A stretch of 64,000 bases of DNA from an uncultured Clostridia bacterium (GTDB taxonomy: Bacteria > Bacillota > Clostridia > TANB77 > CAG-508). The translations under genes were made by a program, and so were the position numbers. Under the pieces are notes generated by a model. That model was not told where the DNA came from and did no database searches. It worked only from the letters and a program-made list of their open reading frames with translations. Shown here piece by piece: positions 32,541 to 41,850 of this stretch. Location of the stretch: the NCBI GenBank assembly GCA_934183305.1, contig CAKPSF010000003.1, positions 1 through 64,000 on the forward strand, in the 5' to 3' direction. Each line of letters opens with the position of its first letter. Positions within the stretch are counted from its first letter, which is position 1.

Positions 32541-33248
32541 TTATTCTCCTAACTCAAGAAATACTTGTTCTAAAGACTCGTCTCCTTTAATGTCTTTCAT
32601 ACTTCCTGTTTTTACAATTTTTCCATTCTTAATAATAGCAACTCTATCACATAATTTTTCTGCAACATCTAAAATATGGGTAGAGAAAAAAACTGTTTTT
32701 CCTTCTTTTGTCATTTGTTTCATAAGTTCTTTCATATCGTAAACTGCTTTCGGATCAAGCCCAACAAATGGTTCATCCATTATTAAAACTTTAGGCTCAT
32801 GTGACAGTGCAGCTATTAGTGCAACTTTTTGTTTCATACCATGTGAAAAGCTTGATATGTCATCGTTAAGATTATTTTCAATTTCAAACATTTTTGAATA
32901 TTTTTCTATATTCTCTTTTCTTGTTTTTAAAGGTGTTTGATACATATCACATATAAAATTTATAAAATCAATAGCCTTCATATTTTCATATAAATCTGGA
33001 TTATCTGGAACATATGCCATATCCATTTTACATTCAATAGGGTACTTTTTTATTGACTTTCCATTTATTAAAATATCGCCATCTTCAAAATCTAAAATTC
33101 CAACAATAGATTTAATCGTTGTTGTTTTTCCAGCGCCATTATGCCCAATAAAAGCAAATATCTCCCCATCTTTTACATCAAAGCTAATACCATCTAAAGC
33201 TTTTTTATCACCATTGTATACTTTACTAACATTCTTTATTTCTATCAT
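32541..33248 (-). CDS. ABC transporter ATP-binding protein
   Basis: The product is 235 residues from ATG 33248, with AAAGGGAG seven bases upstream; a TTG two codons earlier is rejected. Walker A is GHNGAGKTTT (about 35-44), the signature is FSHGMKQKVAL (a degenerate LSGGQ), Walker B is VLIMDEPFVGLD and the switch His is in FFSTHILDVAEKL. It forms a two-gene operon with the large permease at 30938. The weakened signature motif is common in this exporter group. Confidence 0.94.
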   Translation of the reverse strand: MIEIKNVSKVYNGDKKALDGISFDVKDGEIFAFIGHNGAGKTTTIKSIVGILDFEDGDILINGKSIKKYPIECKMDMAYVPDNPDLYENMKAIDFINFICDMYQTPLKTRKENIEKYSKMFEIENNLNDDISSFSHGMKQKVALIAALSHEPKVLIMDEPFVGLDPKAVYDMKELMKQMTKEGKTVFFSTHILDVAEKLCDRVAIIKNGKIVKTGSMKDIKGDESLEQVFLELGE

Positions 33249-33409
33249 ATACAAACTCCCTTTTATTCTATAAACATAATTCGTTATCTCTAATGTTATT
33301 TCATTTTTAAGTAAATAAAATAGTTTTTTTCAATTATATCATATTTTAAAATTTTATGGTTTTATATTTAAAATATTTTTCACATATATTCAAATAGAAG
33401 ATCTTAGTT

Positions 33410-34315
33410 TTATAAATTTATAATCTTATCTATAATTTTCATATCTTCAATTTTATTAATACCAAAACATTTTTTACCCAAATCTTTTATTGATGCTCCT
33501 AAATGATACATTTCTTTATTATCTATTACTATAAATCTGTCATGAAATTTATTTGTTTTAGCTACTTTTAAAATAGGGTATTCTTTATTAAACTTTTGAA
33601 TATCAATTTTTTCTATATTACTTTTATCAGAAGTTAATAATACAACTTCTACAGCTTTATTTTTCTTTGTAAGCATTTTTAAAACACTATCATCTATATA
33701 ATTATCTATTATTAAAATCTTCTTATTTGCTTTTTTTATAATATCGATTATTAGACTATATGCATCATATATCTGACCTTCAAAGAATATTTTTTGTTTA
33801 ATATTTTCTTCATTTTGTAATTGGTTAAATACTTTGTCAAATTTTTTATCATGTTCTAATAATTTATATTCTACATTAGTTAATCTCTCAAATAGTTGTC
33901 CATTTGAAGATATAAATTTTCTCATTTCTACGAAAGCTCTTATAATACTAATGCTCACTTTTACAGCAATTTCATTTTTTAAAACACCTGACAACATTGA
34001 TATTCCTTGTTCAGTAAATACATATGGTAGATATTTTCTTGTTACATCTCCATTATTAACTTTTCTATTTAAGGTTCCAAATTGGAACCTTAAATCTTGA
34101 AATTCGCTTTCAGTTAATTGGAAACAAAAATCTTCAGGAAATCTATCTATATTTCTCTTTACCGCTTTATTTATATTTTTAGTTGTGTAATGATATAACA
34201 TTGCAACATCACTATCTAGCATCACTTGTTTTCCTCTTATAGTATATATTAAATTTTTTATTTCTTCATTTGATATGTTATCTTGAACTATCAAACTATT
34301 TATTTCATTTTCCAT
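33410..34315 (-). CDS. ORF6N-domain protein with phospholipase-D-like C-terminus
   Basis: The product is 301 residues from ATG 34315, after AAAGGATG. The ORF6N part (about 10-135) has IYTIRGKQVMLDSDVAMLYH, then FPEDFCFQLTESEFQDLRFQ and YVFTEQGISMLSGVL, a DNA-binding domain typical of phage anti-repressors. The C-terminal part (about 165-300) has IIDNYIDDSVLKML and KFHDRFIVIDNKEMYHLGAS, which resembles a phospholipase-D-like HxK-type site reduced to H-D-R. It is found in bacterial chromosomes as a mobile-element relict. A promoter lies at 34344-34372. Confidence 0.85.
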   Translation of the reverse strand: MENEINSLIVQDNISNEEIKNLIYTIRGKQVMLDSDVAMLYHYTTKNINKAVKRNIDRFPEDFCFQLTESEFQDLRFQFGTLNRKVNNGDVTRKYLPYVFTEQGISMLSGVLKNEIAVKVSISIIRAFVEMRKFISSNGQLFERLTNVEYKLLEHDKKFDKVFNQLQNEENIKQKIFFEGQIYDAYSLIIDIIKKANKKILIIDNYIDDSVLKMLTKKNKAVEVVLLTSDKSNIEKIDIQKFNKEYPILKVAKTNKFHDRFIVIDNKEMYHLGASIKDLGKKCFGINKIEDMKIIDKIINL

Positions 34316-34343
34316 AATTTCACATCCTTTTATAGCTACGTAT

Positions 34344-34372
34344 AGTTTAAAACATTTGTTTGTTTTTGTCAA
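34344..34372 (-). promoter_or_regulatory. Promoter of the ORF6N gene
   Basis: On the minus strand TTGACA (34367-34372) and TAAACT (34344-34349) are 17 bp apart, about 30 bp upstream of the start codon. Confidence 0.6.
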
Positions 34373-34487
34373 GTGTTTTTTATCATCAACTTCAATTGAT
34401 ACATAAATATCAAATATTTCACTTTGAAAAAATTTTGCTAGTTGTTTAATATAAGTTCTTTTAAAATCTATTTTTCAATAAAAGACA

Positions 34488-34527
34488 ACAAAAAAATCAA
34501 CCAGATTTTATTTTCTGATTGATTTTT
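34488..34527 (-). terminator. Terminator of the tRNA operon
   Basis: AAAAATCAACCAGA (34492-34505) and TCTGATTGATTTTT (34514-34527) form a 14-bp stem. The only mismatch becomes a G-U pair in the minus-strand RNA, which ends in a T-run. It lies 39 bases after the tRNA-Tyr. Confidence 0.8.
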
Positions 34528-34565
34528 GTATTTCTCTGTTCTATTAATTCGAACAGATACGTCAT

Positions 34566-34651
34566 TGGTGGGCAGGGATGGATTCGAACCATCGTACTCA
34601 AATGAGAATAGATTTACAGTCTACCGCCTTTAGCCACTCGGCCACCTGCCC
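34566..34651 (-). tRNA. tRNA-Tyr (GTA)
   Basis: A class II tRNA with a long variable arm. The acceptor stem GGGCAGG pairs with CCTGCCC, the anticodon GTA sits in CTGTAAA and the T-arm GTTCGAATC is present. The CCA tail is encoded. Confidence 0.95.
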
Positions 34652-34653
34652 TT

Positions 34654-34686
34654 ATTCTTTTATCTAATACTAGTAGATAAAAGAAT
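34654..34686 (-). other. Perfect 13-bp hairpin between tRNA-Met and tRNA-Tyr
   Basis: ATTCTTTTATCTA (34654-34666) and TAGATAAAAGAAT (34674-34686) pair perfectly around a 7-base loop. One end coincides with the CCA of tRNA-Met. It may guide processing of the precursor. Confidence 0.6.
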
Positions 34687-34762
34687 GGTCCGCCCTCTAG
34701 GATTCGAACCTAGGACCCACCGGTTATGAGCCGGTTGCTCTGACCAACTGAGCTAAGGGCGG
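34686..34762 (-). tRNA. tRNA with CAT anticodon (Met, possibly Ile2)
   Basis: CCGCCCT pairs with AGGGCGG, the anticodon loop is CTCATAA and a CCA tail is encoded. I call it elongator Met. A lysidine-modified Ile2 tRNA would have the same anticodon and cannot be excluded by sequence alone. Confidence 0.9.
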
Positions 34763-34793
34763 TTGTTAACTTTCTATAAAATCAAAAAAAGTC

Positions 34794-34867
<74 letters not shown>

Positions 34868-34890
34868 ATAACTCCTCCTGACAAGTATAA

Positions 34891-34919
34891 ATTATAACTG
34901 TTATTTTATACTTTGTCAA
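34891..34919 (-). promoter_or_regulatory. Consensus promoter of the tRNA operon
   Basis: On the minus strand TTGACA (34914-34919) and TATAAT (34891-34896) are 17 bp apart, both perfect consensus, 24 bp upstream of the tRNA-Gly. Confidence 0.9.
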
Positions 34920-34953
34920 GAGTTTTTTTTATTTTTTTATATAATTTTCATTT

Positions 34954-35442
34954 TTATTTTCTAATATATGTTACATAACTATAATCATAAGGATTTTCTT
35001 CATTTTTTAATCCTTTTTCTTTATCTATAATTTCCCACTCTTCCTTATTTATTTCAGGAAAACTTACATCTCCATCAAATTCTTGATTTATTTCTGTTAT
35101 ATACATTTTATTAGCATATGGCATTAGTAGCTTATAAATAGTTGCTCCACCTATTATAAAGTTTTCTTCTGCTGAATTTATATATTTGTCTAACTTAGAA
35201 ATATCGTCTAATATTTCTACTCTTTCGTCATTTATATTCATTGTCATATCATTACATAATATAACATGTTTTCTGTTTGGTAATATTCTTCCTAAAGATT
35301 CAAAAGTTCTTCTTCCCATTATAATTGTATGTCCTGTTGTAAGTTTCTTAAATCTCTTTAAATCCTCTGGTAAATGCCATATTAATGCATTATTTTTTCC
35401 AATTATATTATTACTTGCCTTGGCTACTATTATACTTAACAT
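34954..35442 (-). CDS. folA: Dihydrofolate reductase
   Basis: The product is 162 residues, standard length, from ATG after GAAGGAG. It opens MLSIIVAKASNNIIGKNNAL with the Trp in IWHLPEDLKRFK (folate site), then GHTIIMGRRTFESLG (NADPH phosphate loop) and FIIGGATIYKLL. It reduces dihydrofolate to tetrahydrofolate and serves with thymidylate synthase in the same operon (12 bases upstream), regenerating the folate used to make dTMP. Confidence 0.95.
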   Translation of the reverse strand: MLSIIVAKASNNIIGKNNALIWHLPEDLKRFKKLTTGHTIIMGRRTFESLGRILPNRKHVILCNDMTMNINDERVEILDDISKLDKYINSAEENFIIGGATIYKLLMPYANKMYITEINQEFDGDVSFPEINKEEWEIIDKEKGLKNEENPYDYSYVTYIRK

Positions 35443-35454
35443 ATATTTCTCCTT

Positions 35455-36312
35455 CTATTTAGCTACTGGAATTTTTCCTAATTTTATATCTTTGTTATAA
35501 TCATATCCTTGAATTTCAAAGTCTTCAACTTTAAACTCATAAAAATTATTAGTTGGATTGTTTATAACTAATTTAGGTGTTACATCCATTGGTTTAGCTT
35601 CTATTAATTGTTTTATTAAAGGAATATGCCTATCATATATATGACAGTCTCCAATATTATGTGTTAATGTTCCTGGCTTTAGTCCAGAAACTTGTGCAAA
35701 CATATATAAGAGAGCTGCATATTGCATTGTATTCCATCCATTTGCAGCTAGCATATCTTGAGAACGTTGATTTAGTATTAAATGTAATTTTCCCTCCTTA
35801 ACTAGCCATTGAGTTCCAAATGCACATGGTTCCAAATTCATATCTTTTAATTCTTCATGATTAAATAAATTAGTCATAATTCTTCTACTAGCTGGATCAT
35901 TTTTTAATAAGTATAAAACATAGTCTACCTGATCCATTTCTTTAATTCCTTCTTTAGTCTTAAACTTATATTTTTTAGCAAATTGGTATCCATATGCTTT
36001 TCCTATAGATCCATTTTCATCTGCCCACTGATCCCATATATGTGAATTTAAATCTTTAATATTATTAGACTTTTTCTGCCATATCCACAAGATTTCATCA
36101 ATAGCTCTTTTAACTGTATTAGTATTATTCCTTAATGTAATCATTGGAAATTCTTTTTCTAAATCATATTTATTTGTTACTCCAACTAAAGATATATAGT
36201 TAGCTTCGTTTCCATCTTCCCATCTAGTTCTAACTCCTGTTCCTTGTGATGAATACCCATGTTCAAGTATTTCCTTACATGTTTTTATAAAATTCTCGTC
36301 TGCCTGTGTCAA
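35455..36312 (-). CDS. thyA: Thymidylate synthase
   Basis: The product is 285 residues from TTG 36312, eight bases after GGGAGG. The catalytic Cys is in NLEPCAFGTQW (about 170), where the His that usually follows in PCH is Ala, as in the divergent ThyA-like group. The dUMP-binding region is NQRSQDMLAANGWN and then LTHNIGDCHIYDRH. It methylates dUMP to dTMP with methylene-tetrahydrofolate. It is cotranscribed with the dihydrofolate reductase gene, which is placed after it. Confidence 0.92.
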   Translation of the reverse strand: MTQADENFIKTCKEILEHGYSSQGTGVRTRWEDGNEANYISLVGVTNKYDLEKEFPMITLRNNTNTVKRAIDEILWIWQKKSNNIKDLNSHIWDQWADENGSIGKAYGYQFAKKYKFKTKEGIKEMDQVDYVLYLLKNDPASRRIMTNLFNHEELKDMNLEPCAFGTQWLVKEGKLHLILNQRSQDMLAANGWNTMQYAALLYMFAQVSGLKPGTLTHNIGDCHIYDRHIPLIKQLIEAKPMDVTPKLVINNPTNNFYEFKVEDFEIQGYDYNKDIKLGKIPVAK

Positions 36313-36338
36313 CTTATTTTCCTCCCTTATTTTAAAAT

Positions 36339-36363
36339 AGACCTAAATTTAATATTTAGGTCT
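36339..36363 (-). terminator. Hairpin after the 36378 gene
   Basis: AGACCTAAAT (36339-36348) and ATTTAGGTCT (36354-36363) form a perfect 10-bp stem followed on the minus strand by ATTTTAAAA. It ends the transcript of the coiled-coil protein gene before the thyA start. Confidence 0.65.
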
Positions 36364-36377
36364 TTGTTTATTCAATT

Positions 36378-37202
36378 TTACCCTCTACCTTCTGGAAGAG
36401 CATCTGGCAATTCTAATTTTACTCTTATCTTAAATATATAGCTCATTGTTCTAACAATTTTGCTTTGTTTAATTCTTTGCCATAATGAAGGCTTAACTTC
36501 AAATGTTGTATCAGCTATGTATTGTTGTTCTTCTGTTGCAACATTTTCAACAACCTCTTCTTCAACTGGTGTTGGTATTCCTTTTAATGCATCTGCTATT
36601 TCTATTCCAATAAAGCTTAATGCTTTTGATCTATCTTCTATTCTTTCCATATCTATTTCAATATGTAAATTAGTTTCTAAGTTAGATATTCTAGCATTTA
36701 TTAGTTTAATTGCATCTGCATAATTTTGAGATGTTTTACCTTTACATCTTCCAATGACTCCTAATGTTTCAATTATATCCTCTTGGAAATATGCGCTAGC
36801 ATCTTTTACTTCGTTTTTCCAGTCTTTTTCCTTATTTTCAACAATTTCTAGTAATTCTTTTAGTTGTGCTGATAATTCAATATTTTTTTCTCTTTGAATT
36901 ATTAATGCTTCTATTTTCTTTGTGTTTTCTTCAAATTGATTTGTAGCATACTCAACTAACCCATAAGCTGCTTTATAAACAGATGCTGGAAAATTCTTCT
37001 TTTTTGGATATTCTATTAAATAAGTTTTTACTGAATCTATTAAATCCTTAAAGTAAGCATCATCATCTAATTGTACTATTTGTTTCTTACTATTTGGATT
37101 GATTAATTTTTGAATTTTGTCAATATTTGATAAAATTTTCTCTTCAGTTATTACCATTCTTACGTTTACTATGCCTGGTCTTCTATTCCAAAATATAGAC
37201 AT
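36378..37202 (-). CDS. Coiled-coil protein of unknown function
   Basis: The product is 274 residues from ATG after GGAGGGAGG. It is mostly helical, rich in Lys, Glu and Asp (coiled coil about 95-140 and 175-205). An acidic stretch (about 215-235, PTPVEEEVVENVATEE) precedes an arginine- and lysine-rich amphipathic C-terminus (SLWQRIKQSKIVRTMSYIF), perhaps for membrane or RNA contact. There is no signal peptide. I recognise no family. It has its own strong promoter at 37251-37279. Confidence 0.75.
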   Translation of the reverse strand: MSIFWNRRPGIVNVRMVITEEKILSNIDKIQKLINPNSKKQIVQLDDDAYFKDLIDSVKTYLIEYPKKKNFPASVYKAAYGLVEYATNQFEENTKKIEALIIQREKNIELSAQLKELLEIVENKEKDWKNEVKDASAYFQEDIIETLGVIGRCKGKTSQNYADAIKLINARISNLETNLHIEIDMERIEDRSKALSFIGIEIADALKGIPTPVEEEVVENVATEEQQYIADTTFEVKPSLWQRIKQSKIVRTMSYIFKIRVKLELPDALPEGRG

Positions 37203-37250
37203 GTAAACCTCCCTCCTTCGTCCTATGTAATTCTCTCTTTTTCTGACGTA

Positions 37251-37279
37251 ATTATATAACTATTTGCTTTTTTCTACAA
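37251..37279 (-). promoter_or_regulatory. Promoter of the coiled-coil protein gene
   Basis: On the minus strand TTGTAG (37274-37279) and TATAAT (37251-37256) are 17 bp apart, about 50 bp before the ATG. Confidence 0.65.
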
Positions 37280-37368
37280 TAGGAAACGCAAAAAAATATA
37301 TTTAATTTTCGTTACAAGTTTATTACAAAAATATTACATTTGTCAACTATTTTTTGTTTTTTATTTAA

Positions 37369-39210
37369 TTAATTATTCTTTTTTATTTCCGCAAATCTTT
37401 TTATTTTCATTGTAGTTGTTTTTTCAAATTCGTCTTTCTTAATTTCTAGATGTTTAATTGCTTTATATGATGTTAATTTTCTGTTTACTTTTTTTATTTC
37501 TTCCCAAATTATATTGTGGATTTGGTCTTCTGTTAAGTCTTTTCCATACTTTTCTTCTATTTTTTCATAATTTGGTATAACCTTTACAGTAATGGTTAAT
37601 TCTTTGTCTTCTGGATTCATTTGTTTTCCATAAACCATACATTCTTTTATTTCATCTACTTTTCCAAGTAGTAACTCTATTTCTTCTGGATATATATTCT
37701 TACCATTTTGTGTTACTATTACATTTTTGCTTCTTCCTGTAATGTATAAGAATCCATCATCTAAATATCCAATATCTCCTGCATTAAACCAGCCGTCATG
37801 CATAACTTCTTTTGTTGCTTCTTCATTTTCATAATAGCCAAGCATAACAGTTTTTCCTTTTATCCAAACTTCTCCTTCTCCATTTTCATTTGGTGCATGT
37901 ATTTTTATTTCATCACAAATAACTGGTTTTCCTGCTGAGCCGACTCTTGCATCATATTCAGGTGTTAGTGCAGCAATTGGAGCTGTTTCTGTTAATCCAT
38001 ATCCTTGTAAGAATATTATACCTATATCTTGCAACCATTTTCCAACTTTTGCATCGATTGGTGCAGCTGCTGATACAACATATTTAAGGTTTCCACCTAA
38101 ATTCTCATAAATTTCTGAAAATACCTTTTTCTTTATATCTATTCCTACAGCCTTTAGCGCATTTGTAACATGCATCATTGAGTTAACCAACCCTGCTTTT
38201 CCACCTTTTTCTATACTTTGATTAATTTTCTTATATAAATTCTCTATTAAAAGTGGTACAGCAAGCAATGCTGTTGGTTTTGTTTCTTTTAAGTTTGGAA
38301 CTATATATTTTAATCCTTGACATACAGCTATTGATGCTCCAACAGCCATAGGTAACAAGAACCCAATTGTTGATTCATATGTATGATGTAATGGTAAAAC
38401 AGAGAAAAATCTTTCTTTTTCTGTTAAATTAACATATGCTGAAACTGAATTAACATTTTCTGCTAAATTTCTATTACAAATCATAACTCCTTTAGCTGCT
38501 GATGTTGTTCCTGATGTGAATATTAACACTTTAAATTCATCTGGATCAATTTTTATTTTCATAAAAGAATCATCGCCTGAATTTACAAGTTCTTTTCCTT
38601 CATTTATTATTGTATTAAGTCCAATTTCTCTTCCTAATAATTTATCATCTGAATTCATTTGAACAAAATATTTAACTCTTGGAAGATTGTCTTCAACCTT
38701 TTTTATTATTTCTTTCTTTTTAGTTGAGTAAATTACAACTGTTGCTTTAGATCTGCTAATAACATTTTCTAATTCATTTGGTGGAAGTTCTTTATCAACA
38801 GGAACAGCGATTCCTGCTCCGCAAAGAGCTGCCATATATGAAACATACCAATGATATGTATTTTCACCTATTACTACAATTTTCTCATTTTTCAAATTAT
38901 ATTTATTAGTTAGAGCTGTTCCTAATGCAATAACATCTTCTCCAAACTGTTTATAAGTTATTGTTTCAAACTCTCCTTTAGGATTAAATTTTTCTAATAT
39001 AAACTCTTTATCTGAATATTCTTTTATACTTCTTTCAAATATTTCTTTTATAGTTTTATATGTAGTTGGTTTATATTGTTTTTTATCCTTTTTTATTTCA
39101 CCATCTTTTAATTTATCATAATCAATTTTAACTTCTGGAATTTCTTCTATTCCATTCATTTTAATCTTTGGAAATTTAAAATTTGGTATTTTTATATTAG
39201 TTATTTTCAT
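37369..39210 (-). CDS. Long-chain acyl-CoA synthetase (AMP-binding)
   Basis: The product is 613 residues from ATG 39210 with GGAGAG seven bases upstream; the longer frame upstream has no site. AMP-binding motifs are LIFTSGTTSAAKGVM (about 225), QGYGLTETAPIAA and the ADP-forming turn GWFNAGDIGYLDDG, followed by the NGKNIYPEEIE lysine region. It activates a fatty or other carboxylic acid as the CoA thioester. It is the last gene of the tsaD-metallophosphoesterase operon. Confidence 0.93.
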   Translation of the reverse strand: MKITNIKIPNFKFPKIKMNGIEEIPEVKIDYDKLKDGEIKKDKKQYKPTTYKTIKEIFERSIKEYSDKEFILEKFNPKGEFETITYKQFGEDVIALGTALTNKYNLKNEKIVVIGENTYHWYVSYMAALCGAGIAVPVDKELPPNELENVISRSKATVVIYSTKKKEIIKKVEDNLPRVKYFVQMNSDDKLLGREIGLNTIINEGKELVNSGDDSFMKIKIDPDEFKVLIFTSGTTSAAKGVMICNRNLAENVNSVSAYVNLTEKERFFSVLPLHHTYESTIGFLLPMAVGASIAVCQGLKYIVPNLKETKPTALLAVPLLIENLYKKINQSIEKGGKAGLVNSMMHVTNALKAVGIDIKKKVFSEIYENLGGNLKYVVSAAAPIDAKVGKWLQDIGIIFLQGYGLTETAPIAALTPEYDARVGSAGKPVICDEIKIHAPNENGEGEVWIKGKTVMLGYYENEEATKEVMHDGWFNAGDIGYLDDGFLYITGRSKNVIVTQNGKNIYPEEIELLLGKVDEIKECMVYGKQMNPEDKELTITVKVIPNYEKIEEKYGKDLTEDQIHNIIWEEIKKVNRKLTSYKAIKHLEIKKDEFEKTTTMKIKRFAEIKKNN

Positions 39211-39266
39211 CTTTTCTCTCCATTTTCTACAAAATATCTTAAAATATTTTAGCACACTTTAAAAAA

Positions 39267-39968
39267 TTATGCAATTTTCATAAGTTTAAAATTTAAATAA
39301 TCGCTACTTACTAAATTAAACTCTATATTTTCAATCTTTCCAATTACAGCTTGCATATGTGATGCGCCATGTAAATGTCCATATAAACATTTTTCTACTT
39401 TATACTCTTTTAATAAATATATTATTTTTCTTTCAAATTCATTATTACTATAATTTTTACTTATTGGTGGATAATGCATGCATGCTATTATTGGTTTATT
39501 AGGATTTTTAGATTTTGCATCTTTTAATGATAGTTCTAACCTATTTATTTCTCTTTCTATTATTTTTCTATCATTTTGATTTGTGTAATCCCAACCCCTT
39601 GCGCCAGCAATCATATAATTTTCTATTTCATAACTATTATTAAATAATATTTCTATTGTGTTAAAATTATTTTGTTTTAAGTAATTTCTAATATTAGTTA
39701 GAGTTGTCCACCAATAGTCATGATTGCCTTTAAGTAATATCTTCCTTCCTGGTAAATTATTTAAAAATTCAAAATCTTTATATGTATTTTCTAAATATGT
39801 CTCCCAAGAAAAATCTCCCGGAATTAGGACTGTATCATTTTCGGTAACTTTTTCTTTCCAATCGGTTTCTATTTTTTTATAATGATTTTCCCAATTTGGT
39901 CCAAAAACGTCCATTGGTTTATTTGTATTTAACGATAAATGTAAATCTGCTATTGCATAAATTGCCAT
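39267..39968 (-). CDS. Metallophosphoesterase (calcineurin-like)
   Basis: The product is 233 residues from ATG after AGAAAGG. Metal-binding motifs in order are IADLHLSLN (D-x-H), IPGDFSW (GD), LLKGNHDYWW (GNHD), ACMHYPP and LYGHLHG (GHxH), all as in the family. It is a cytosolic phosphodiesterase or phosphatase, substrate unknown. It lies between the tsaD gene (26 bases) and the acyl-CoA synthetase gene, suggesting one operon. Confidence 0.92.
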   Translation of the reverse strand: MAIYAIADLHLSLNTNKPMDVFGPNWENHYKKIETDWKEKVTENDTVLIPGDFSWETYLENTYKDFEFLNNLPGRKILLKGNHDYWWTTLTNIRNYLKQNNFNTIEILFNNSYEIENYMIAGARGWDYTNQNDRKIIEREINRLELSLKDAKSKNPNKPIIACMHYPPISKNYSNNEFERKIIYLLKEYKVEKCLYGHLHGASHMQAVIGKIENIEFNLVSSDYLNFKLMKIA

Positions 39969-39994
39969 ATTTTTTCCTTTCTATAATATAGTAA

Positions 39995-41002
39995 TTACAA
40001 TTTTAAATTTGGTATTGCATTTAAATCTAGAGTTGCTCTATCTCCTTTTATATAATTATAGTATCCGGCTGCTGCAATCATTGCTGCATTGTCTGTACAT
40101 AATTTTAGTTCAGGAAAATATACTTTTAAATTGTTTTTTTCTCCAAACTCTTCAAATTGTTTTCTTATATATGAATTTGCAGATACCCCTCCTGCTAAAA
40201 CTAATTGATTAATATTATTAGTATTCTGTTTATTTATATATTTTATTGCTTTTAATGTATTTTCTAATAAGACATCAGTTGTAGCTTTTTCAAAACTAGC
40301 GCACAAATCAGCTTTATTTATATCTGGATTCTTGTGGTTCAAGTTTAACACAGCAGTTTTTATTCCACTAAAACTAAAATCTAGATTTTCTAAATGAGTT
40401 TTAGGTAATTCTATATTTGCTTCTCCCTCTTTTGCCATTTTATCTATTTTAGGTCCACCTGGATAATTTAACCCAATTACTCTTGCCACTTTATCGTACG
40501 CCTCTCCAATTGCATCATCTCTTGTCGAACCTAGTATTTCAAAGTCTGTATAATCTTTTATATATACTAAATGCGTATTTCCACCAGATATTAATAAACA
40601 TAGAAATGGTGGTTTTAATTCTTTATATGTAATATAGTTTGCTGCAATATGTCCTTGTAAATGATTAACTGGAACTAGAGGTTTATTTAATGCATAACTT
40701 AATGCTTTTGCATATGAAACGCCAACTAAAAGTGCTCCAACTAATCCAGGTCCATATGTAACACTTATCGCATCTATATCATTAAAAGAAATATTTGCAT
40801 CTTTTAAAGCTTTTTCAGTAACAGATGATATAGCTTCTGTATGATTTCTAGATGCAATTTCTGGCACAACTCCGCCAAATTTCTCATGAATTGGTACTTG
40901 AGAATTTATAACATTAGAAAGAACTTCTCTACCGTTTTTTACAACAGATACAGAAGTTTCATCGCAACTTGATTCAATTCCTAATATATATATATCGCTC
41001 AT
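39995..41002 (-). CDS. tsaD: tRNA N6-adenosine threonylcarbamoyltransferase
   Basis: The product is 335 residues from ATG after AAAAGGA. The family's opening is [17 protein letters not shown]. Metal-binding His residues are in [10 protein letters not shown] (about 110-119), the ATP-binding regions are [14 protein letters not shown] and [14 protein letters not shown], and it ends in [16 protein letters not shown]. It transfers the threonylcarbamoyl group to A37 of ANN-decoding tRNAs. It sits 13 bases from the site-2-protease gene in one operon. Confidence 0.96.
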   Translation of the reverse strand: MSDIYILGIESSCDETSVSVVKNGREVLSNVINSQVPIHEKFGGVVPEIASRNHTEAISSVTEKALKDANISFNDIDAISVTYGPGLVGALLVGVSYAKALSYALNKPLVPVNHLQGHIAANYITYKELKPPFLCLLISGGNTHLVYIKDYTDFEILGSTRDDAIGEAYDKVARVIGLNYPGGPKIDKMAKEGEANIELPKTHLENLDFSFSGIKTAVLNLNHKNPDINKADLCASFEKATTDVLLENTLKAIKYINKQNTNNINQLVLAGGVSANSYIRKQFEEFGEKNNLKVYFPELKLCTDNAAMIAAAGYYNYIKGDRATLDLNAIPNLKL

Positions 41003-41015
41003 TTTCTATTTCCTT

Positions 41016-41753
41016 TTAAAATAATCTAAATATTGCAAGTATTCCATTCATTAAGCCTTTATATAATAAATTTATTATTGGTGAAATTATCACTCCTGAT
41101 AAACCAGTTATCCATATTACTAAAAATATTATATAAAAAAGTTGTTCATGTTCTCTTAACCATCTTCTTGCATTGTATGGCATAAAATTTATAAATATTT
41201 TTGAACCATCTAATGGAGGAAGTGGTAACAAATTGAATACCCCTAAACCAATATTTATTATTACTAATTCTTTAAGCAAAACTAATATTACGTTGCCAAT
41301 TGTAGTAAATAAAAAACTACTACTAGCAAACATATATACAGCCCCAAGTATAATTGCAGAAATTATTGCTAATATAAAATTCATTAATGGTCCGGCTAAA
41401 GAAACAATCGCTTCACCTTTTTCCATTGATACATTTCTATTAAAGTTTCTTGGATTAATTTGAACCGGTTTTCCCCAACCTATTCCAACAAACATAAGCA
41501 TAATAAATCCAAATGGATCAATATGACTTAATGGGTTTAAATTAAGTCTACCTTGCATTCTTGGTGTATCGTCTCCTAATTTATCTGCTGCATATGCATG
41601 AGCATATTCATGAAAAGTTATTGCAATTATTACTGCTGGAAGTGTTAATACTAATGCTAATAAATATTCTGGAGTTAAGCTTCTTAAGTTCAACACAACT
41701 AACACAGCTAATAATATATACAAATATTTTTTATCTAAATCATAACCAAACAT
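41016..41753 (-). CDS. Site-2-protease-like M50 metalloprotease
   Basis: The product is 245 residues from ATG after GAAAGG. The zinc-binding helix is TFHEYAHAYAADKLGD (HExxH, about 48-63), and the second metal motif is NLLPLPPLDGSKIF (NxxPxxPLDGG-type, about 175-188). Six hydrophobic helices occupy the rest. Members of this YwhC-like group cut proteins or peptides within the membrane. It is the first gene of the operon leading to tsaD, and its leader contains an inverted repeat and a tandem hairpin repeat. Confidence 0.92.
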   Translation of the reverse strand: MFGYDLDKKYLYILLAVLVVLNLRSLTPEYLLALVLTLPAVIIAITFHEYAHAYAADKLGDDTPRMQGRLNLNPLSHIDPFGFIMLMFVGIGWGKPVQINPRNFNRNVSMEKGEAIVSLAGPLMNFILAIISAIILGAVYMFASSSFLFTTIGNVILVLLKELVIINIGLGVFNLLPLPPLDGSKIFINFMPYNARRWLREHEQLFYIIFLVIWITGLSGVIISPIINLLYKGLMNGILAIFRLF

Positions 41754-41795
41754 AATTAAACCTTTCTTTTGCTAAAAATACTATTAAATTATACC

Positions 41796-41820
41796 ACTAT
41801 TTTAACAATATTAAAATAGT
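41796..41820 (-). promoter_or_regulatory. Inverted repeat upstream of the protease operon
   Basis: ACTATTTTAA (41796-41805) and TTAAAATAGT (41811-41820) are a perfect 10-bp repeat around CAATA, just upstream of a minus-strand TATAAT before the protease gene. It may be an operator. Confidence 0.45.
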
Positions 41821-41850
41821 TTAATAAAATTTAAGCAAAAATAAGAAAAG

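Noticed and set aside
34686..34762. Initiator tRNA-Met for the CAT tRNA
   Set aside because: The acceptor and anticodon stems lack the initiator features (mismatched first pair, three G-C pairs), so an elongator Met or Ile2 is left.
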